Assembly: GCA_963082975.1 (NCBI GenBank)
Contig: OY720346.1
Coordinates: forward strand, 70,051,267 to 70,115,266
Origin: Labia minor
Lineage: Eukaryota; Arthropoda; Insecta; Dermaptera; Spongiphoridae
DNA: 64,000 nt
Reading direction: 5' to 3'
How positions within the stretch are numbered: position 1 is the stretch's first letter; each line of letters starts with the position of its first letter. This document shows positions 51,661-59,800 of this stretch, in pieces. Position numbers and translations under genes: made by a program. Under the pieces are notes generated by a model. That model ran no database searches, was not told the DNA's origin, and worked only from the letters and a program-made list of their open reading frames with translations.

Positions 51661-52464
51661 TTATAAATATGATCATGCTCTTCATAAAATGTCCACATTT
51701 CACTTATTTCAAATGTTAAAGAACGCTCTAAAAAGATGACATTTCATATTTCTTATTTATTTTATATGCGAAATAGGTTTGATCTAATGAAAACGTATAT
51801 GTTAAATGTATCGAATTGAGAACAACAAATAGAGAGTTAGTTATAATAAATTTAACAAGTAGTTTAATATTAAAATTAGTATTGAATTTACATTAGTAAG
51901 AAATTAATTTAAATTGATATTACATGAATTTGAATAAAAATTTATTTTTACACCCCAAGCCTCGATTTGCGTTGTTAATTAGTACAGAAAAGATGATCCA
52001 ATTCGAAATGAGAAAAATCGAAATATGTTTTTTGCACATTGATATATACGAATACATTTAATAATTGATTCCAAAATAAAGGGATGTTGGCGAACCTCCT
52101 CACTCCATTTCCTTGTCCTTGGTTGTAAAATGCAACCATAGGGTAGCGGAAATTTGCCGCGGGTCCCTCACCCCTGATCATGGTCGAGACAGGCCTTGGT
52201 GACGGCCAGGAGAACGTCTCCAACCCCTTCTTCCGAAAACCGATGCTCGCTAGGGGCGGGATTAAGATATAAATTGGAACGCAAACTCCCGCAAGCGACT
52301 CTTCGGTTTAGATTCGTGATGGCTATGATGATGAAAGAATGTTTGTATTTGTATAAGTATATTATTTGTAAATAAACCATTTTATAGAAAAACCCAAACA
52401 AAAAGTCTTCCTGTTGCTCTATCAAGATTTTACCCCTAGACACCAATCCAACCCTTTCCAAATT

Positions 52465-52501
<37 letters not shown>

Positions 52502-53837
52502 CGACTCAAATCAAGATTCAAAAAAATTTCTGAGCAAATCTGAGTGATGCAAAAAGATGATTTAGTGTATTTATTAAAAATATCTAAATTATTTATTATC
52601 AAATATTGGTATATATACCTAAATGATTATTAAAAGACAAAATAGAAATAAAATTAGTATAATAATATAAATTTAAATTAAATATTATGATATTCTATAA
52701 ATAAATAATAATAAGATGGTTACCGATATCGATTCCAGGTAGAAAAAAACCTCCGCGTTCGTTATTTAGGATGTCGATAATCCATTGGAGGCTCTCAAAC
52801 CAGATAATGCCCTGTCGAGTTGGTGGCCCGCATTCGAAAAGACCAGCCCCTCGGGCATGCACGTTCAACAAGACTCCTGGAAAGAAAACAAAAACAATGA
52901 TGATATAAAAAGTGCAATTTATCATGATAATTATTGACATTTTTAGTCTTTTTGAACAAATTTTAAATATTTAAAATATTAGGTCAAGAATTAAAGTTAA
53001 ATAAAAATTTTATTGGAAAAAAGTCCTAACTGAATTAATTTAAATATTTATTTTATCTACAGATTTAATTTATTTTCATTTCTAATTCAGTCGGTTCTAA
53101 AAAAGAAAATAAATTACTCTAGTTTTATAAATTAATAATACATTTTACAGACCGAAAATAGGTAGAGAAAATTTTTACATATCTCCACGAATCATGCATT
53201 TTGATAACAGAGAAAAGTATTTTTAGCATGTTGTCTGTCCGTCCATCTGTCCATTGTATGTCGGTATAGACGTGTATAGCTTGAACGGCTCAACGGATTT
53301 TGATAAATTTCGGTATATTTACTTAATACATCAGTAGCATTAATTCATTAACTTTTGGTGTATCTTCGGAAGCCCGTGGGAGTTTACAAAATATTAATTT
53401 TATATTCATTGTCGGAAAAATTTCACTTAAAATATAGTAGTAATTAATAATTGAGTAATAAAACTAAAAATAAAAACCTAGATAGTCATTTTAATTCAAG
53501 TTTTTAAAATATTTTTTTTTATACTTTATATGTTGTTTGGAAATTAATTTATTTGCTGTTAAATGTTGTTTGGAAATTAATGTCGGTTTTTGGTCAGTCC
53601 ACAGCTCATTTTTATAATTATTTTGAATAGATTAAATATAATCATATAAAATCCTTATAAAGTCTAAGAGTGATAATGGATATTTTCAAAATAATTTATA
53701 TACTTACCTATTTTTCTATCAAATATAAATAAAATTTTTGTGATAATTTATTACTGTATTAAATGAATCAAGTTTATTACTATTATTATAGTTATTTTTT
53801 CATTACTCTTAGGAACCTTTTAAAGACACTTACTTAG

Positions 53838-53869
<32 letters not shown>

Positions 53870-56800
53870 CATGAAAGGTAATAATAATTTTGATATATAA
53901 GGAAAGATGTTATTCGAATCCTAAAAGAATAATGAGATTTAAATAAAATCAAAGAACAATTATTTAACCATCAAAGAAAATTGAAGCCTTAAACATAAGT
54001 TAAACAATAATTTTAACGATATATAAATATGAGTATATAATATAGTATATAAATTTTCGAAATAATTATATATAATATATTATAATTGTATAAATTTACC
54101 AGTGGTGTATTGGAAGGGGAACGCGGGGGAACGACGTTCCCTTACCTTTTTTCAGAACCGGAACGCGTTCCAGTACTTTTTCATGTCCCGACAACTCCCA
54201 CTTAAATCTACTGTTAGAATTTCTTTTTTTGTCTTCGTTAATATTTTGTATAGTAAGAATAAGAAAAAAATAAAAACTTATATGAAAAAAATAGTTTGCT
54301 AAAAATAGAACTTTTTTTTGCTCCCACTATGCGTTCCCTTACTTCTTATTTTACCAATTTATCATTGAAATTTACAGAAAAGCAGTCGGTAATTTAGCTT
54401 AGCTTTTGATTCGGTGCTGTGGACCTATTGAGTCGTTATAATATCAAATCATTTTTTCCAAATGAAGGCACGCACAAGGACATGTGGGAGGTGCAAGGCA
54501 AAAATACTTTATACTAGAAAATTCCGAATTTTGAATATTTGAATATGTTGAATATTTGAATTTTGCCCGTGTACCAAATTTAATTATTCTAGATCAAACC
54601 TTTTATGCGTTATCTTGTCTACATACACACATACACACAGACATTTTTCTCAACCTTAGTGAAAATAATTCAGGAACCTTCAAAACGTAAAAAACATTAA
54701 AATCTCGACATCGAAAATTTTCGTGATCGCAATACTATCTCTGGCGAGATAGTAAAAAGGCAATGATGAAGTAGATATCTCTATTCTTATTGGCTATAAA
54801 AATGTTATATATGAAAAAGTGTTTTGTTAAAAATAAATATTATTTTCGAATTAATATTTATAATTGAATTTTTTCTAATTTTTATGTTACTATAAATTGA
54901 AACATTTTTTTTTAAATTGAATTTGAATTATTTTGGAAATTTTTTTAGGGTTCCAAAATAAACGGTCTTTTTATGGAGAGCCGGCCTTGGGTCTGAACAC
55001 ACTTACTGGTTGTGACTGATTTACTGTGACCTGAAGATAGTACAAATGTATTTATTATTTACTCTTTTAATAATTAACAAATGTCTATTTTCAACTAAAA
55101 AGTCAAAATGTTTACAAAAATTATTATTTTTGAAGGATTTTTATTTAATAGTAAAATGTCTGTGAATTATAATAATACAAAATAATTGAAAACTCCTTCA
55201 TCGACGCTAGTGCTGATTAATAAGAATTCATCATTAATGCTATAAAATAATCTTAATTACATTCAAAATGAAAATCTATTCTGAAATCAATATTTATGCT
55301 TCAGAATCCGTTGAAAAAATATTAATCTGAGCAATACAAAAGGAGTTAGTTACTAAAAGTAATTAATCGCTAATTATGTAAAAATTAATTAATTATAATT
55401 CGATTATATTTCTTCTATACCTTCTATGGATCCTTTGAAATATCTATAAAAATTTCCAAAATTCTATCTCAATAAAAAATCGATGAAAAATCGATTTCAA
55501 TTTTCAAAAGAGTTAACAGACAGAGAGACAGGCGCCAAGAGAAGTTAAGAAAAATTTTTATGCTTTTTTTATAAATAATATAATTTTAAAGCATTAGTCA
55601 TGTTACATTCTACACACTCTCGTTTTAAATTTCATTGAGTAAAAAAAAAGAGTTAAAAAGGAAAGCCGAGCAAATTTATAATCTAATTTATAGTTATCGT
55701 AGTAGGATAGATTGAACTGGATGGGTGGGTGAGTAAGAGTAGAGGGGGGAGGTGACAACTCCCACTGGCTTCAAACGGATATCGCCCGCTCCACTGACCT
55801 GAAGAAGATTTTTAAAATCGCCTGAAGCAAGATATAATAATTTCCGAAGTCATCGTCAAAGTATGTTATTCAAAAAGGATCGATTATCATAAGGATATAT
55901 GTCTTTTTTTATATTTTTTTTTTTTTAATTTTTATTTTTACAACATTCACTGTGTTTGGTTTTTTTCTTCCCGTTTGATGACCAAATGACTTTCTAACAG
56001 GTGATTAATAAATGAACGAGGTTAAAGATATATAAATTACAGTATTTTAGAAAAAATATATACTCAAGTGTGAAAAAGTAAAATTTATTTTATTTTTTTG
56101 GTTTAAGTAATTAGTTATTTTATTACTATTTCGAAAACACCAAACCGGGAAATTTACCTTTTTGTTTTAGAGCCATATGAATGAAAGATCGAAATAAGAT
56201 CCAAATTTTTTCAACGGGCCGGCTTTTGCCCACCCCTGGTATACAGCATTATTCCAAATTCGTAGTTTTCTATCAACTTTTGAGAAACATAGCTCAACCG
56301 GAAGAGGGTTATTACCTACAACGTTTTGATTTTTTTCCTCTAAAGCAGGGGTCGGGGAACTTTTTTAATCGTTACCCCAAAATATTTTGGTGTAAGTTAA
56401 TATTACCCCATGGTGAAGAGCAAAAAAAAAAACAACGAAATCGCCTCTTCTTAGCATCTTTCCTATTATAGCCCCCCATGATAATTTTGAAAAGAAAACA
56501 ATTGAAAAGAAAATAATTTGTAAAAATACTAACAGGTTTATAAAATAGCAAATTAAAAATATATACTTTTTACTCACAAAAGTTTCATTTTTACCCCCAA
56601 AAATTTAATTTTTACCCTATTTGGGGTAATTTACCCCGGTTCGCCTACCGCTGCTCTAAAGGGACCGTAAAAATAAAGATATATGTTTGATAGTTTTTCA
56701 CATGATTAAAAATTGTATAAAACTGCTATATATAGAATTTCAGCTTGATTGAATCGCTAAAAATACCGAAATTAATTTTTTAACACGTTGACTGGCAATC

Positions 56801-59800
56801 ACGCGCCAGCACGTGACGTGGTGCCATCAACAAAGAGCCAAACACCCGCTGGTTTAATAAATATTATTTATTAATTTTAATTTATAATTTAATTGTTTAA
56901 ATTTAATTTAAATATAATACATGTTATTTAATCCAATTCAAATTGCGAGATAGCCGAGAAGAGACACTCCAGCTTATTTTATTTTTTGTTGTATGTGAAA
57001 ATATATTGACAAAATTACTTTTTATTAAGTGTGTATAGATGAATGGTGAATTCAAAATGTTTGGTCATTACTTTTATATACCTACATAGGTATATACAAT
57101 AAATGAATCTAAATTGCCGTTAAAATCATTCATTAATTTAATTAATTATGGTCATCAATTTTTATTATTCAACTTATTTCACACCTTCAAATTCCGAAAG
57201 TTTTAAATTTGTATTTTGAAAATTCTCCAAATAAATGTTAATTTAATGAAGGATACGATTATTTTATTTCTTTTTAAAATAAATATTGATTTTTTAAATA
57301 ATATATGGACAGGTAATCTTCACGTATTTTATCCTATTTTTTAGAATATCTAAATAAATATAAATTAAACAACTTAATTTATTTCATTGGAATTTAGGTA
57401 GGTGGATAGATAGAAAGTGTCATAGCACGAAAAATTCATTATACTTAATGATGTTAGTGTTGTCTAGAGGAAGATTCATTCATTCGTGTTTGCCAGCTGA
57501 CAGACTGTCATGACATGAGAAAAAAAACAGTTAGAATTCTCCCTATGCAAATAAATGCAATGTAATGGAATAAAAAGAACATTTGCTTCATAAGGGAGGA
57601 TCATTTTCTCTTTAAAATAAATGACGATGATTTTGTAAATTTTGTATCAAGTTTAAGTAATGTTGGAAGTTATAAATATACCGGTAATCGGTTAGTGAGA
57701 TTGATGATGATAAATAAAGATTAGTAAAATATGATTGTAAAAATAAAATAAAATTTAGTAAATTTTATTATCTTTTGATCATATCAAATACTATAATATA
57801 CATTCCATAAATAGAAATGCACAAAAACTACCAATATATATATATATATATATTGCAGAATATAAATAAACGAAAGAATATAAAAATACATAAGAATATA
57901 GGTTAATGCATTATTCAAATAATAAAATATCAGAGAATTAGGGAGTGACACTAACGCTTGTTTGAAGGAGTGGGGGATGGCTCCAAAAAAGTATTGTGAG
58001 GAGCAAAACATTGAATTTTACATAAGATATAATACATTCTTGTTTCCAATTTTCTCGTATGTTTGAAAGTTTTTCTTAGTTATTTCTTCTTTGTTTTATA
58101 GTTTAATTAATATATTTAATCATTAGAAATGGTTTTTAATAATTTAAGTTGTATTTAATTGTTTTTTATTAGATTTTAAATTAACTCATTTTCAAGGGTA
58201 TTAGAAATAAGCACTTTTTTCTTATATATTATAGTATCAAAATTTTTATCGTACTTTTTCTATTATGACTTGATTTCAATTTATTTGCAAGATGCAAACC
58301 TTATTTACCTAAAAATCCGGGGGTTTTTGGATGGTATATTAGTAGCTGGTCATTATTTGTTTTTAGGGATTTCAATAAATGTTTTGACTTTTCTAAAAAA
58401 TCTAAAATACATTAATAAATATATTTTTTGTCTATATTTTATTTTTTGTAATCATTTTTCCATTAAACTAATGATAATTTCTTTTTTTAATCGACTAATT
58501 AGGAAGAAAATGATTGCCGCAACATTTAATTTTTTTTATACATATATGCAATACATCAAAACGACCTGCAGTTGAAATAAAATCAAATTTAAAGAGTTTT
58601 TTCTTCGTGAGAAAATTTTTGCTCACATAATTTTCCACAAAAAAGGCCCGAAATTTGATGATATATTAACATTAAGATCAATGGAAAATATAATGTTTTG
58701 CTCCTCACAATATGGCGGCTGTGACGTCAACTTTTATTCCAAAGCTTCCATCCCTACTTCCCTGTAAAATATATAACAACTTAAGATATATTTTAAGAAA
58801 CTATCAACATTAAAGAAAAATAAATTATATAGATATTATCTGAAAAAAAAATATAAATATAAAATTTTTTTATAAAATATCGTTTTTCAAATGGACTAAA
58901 AAGAATAAAATATTTTTCCCATAAGCCTGGCAAAGTTTATGGATGAATTGTTTCATATTCAACGAAAAACATTGAGCGCATTTAGTTTTATTTATTTATA
59001 TGAACAATCAAGTCAAATTTTTGTAATAATAAAAATTTTATAAAACATAAACTGACAAATTTTTTATCATTCAATAAAATTGATAGATTAAGAGCTAAGA
59101 AATTAATCTTTTATTATTTTTCACTGTAAATATACTTATATCAAAGTATAGAATCCAAATTTAAAAGAATTTTTATTACATTTACATATTATTAATCAAA
59201 TCCAAAATGGCTGATTATATCCATTGAAATATCTATAAAAATTTTCAAAAGTCTATATCAATTTATGAAAAATCGATTTCAATTTGTCAAAAGAGCGAAC
59301 AGACAGACAGAGAGACAGACGCCAAGTGAAGTTAAGAAAAACGTTATAATAAAAAACAATTTTAAAATTTAAAATTTAAACACCAATAATATAAATTTAA
59401 ATATATTGGAAACATTAATTATGTATTATATCATCTGTCGAAAGTGTCGTAGCAATTTAAATATGGGGCTTTTTTGTTTGCAAAATTAATAAAAAAAAAT
59501 TAAATATTATTAATGAATGAAAAAAAATAATTTTAAAATTAACTAATTTGTTTTTGCATTTAAATTTAAGAGGAAATTTAGGCAACATGAAATATATTAT
59601 TTATTTATTAATTATAAAGGAATAATTTTTTAATTTTTGTTTTCTTTTTCATTGAATGAAATAATTTATTTCCTTAGGGAAAAAGTAAAACATGGATATT
59701 TAAATTTCAAAATGCGTGACTTGACTTCATTTAAATGGAGATCTTTCAATTTTTATATTATACTAAATTTTATACATTCAAATCATAGCACATGTTACTT

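Larger units (their letters stand above)
43630..52723 (-). other. Intron 2 (about 9.1 kb)
   Basis: Holds a hAT-type MITE (44273-44575), family A repeats (44736-45215 and 50520-51098), two mariner remnants, a hAT MITE (46256-46446), family B repeats with a nested SINE, and a possible solo LTR (52085-52453). Stretches 43640-44260, 48000-48780 and 51100-51940 are AT-rich and show nothing recognisable. Confidence 0.7.

Noticed and set aside
51975..52602. Overlapping minus-strand ORFs in intron 2 as receptor exons
   Set aside because: Exons 2 and 3 join directly in phase 1 and rebuild the mGluR-like IGARIFDSCGR turn. Adding this segment breaks the motif; the block looks like an LTR.
58270..58575. 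Small membrane protein gene
   Set aside because: 101-codon ORF inside an inverted-repeat element; composition explained by AT-rich DNA, no motif, no start context or splice support.
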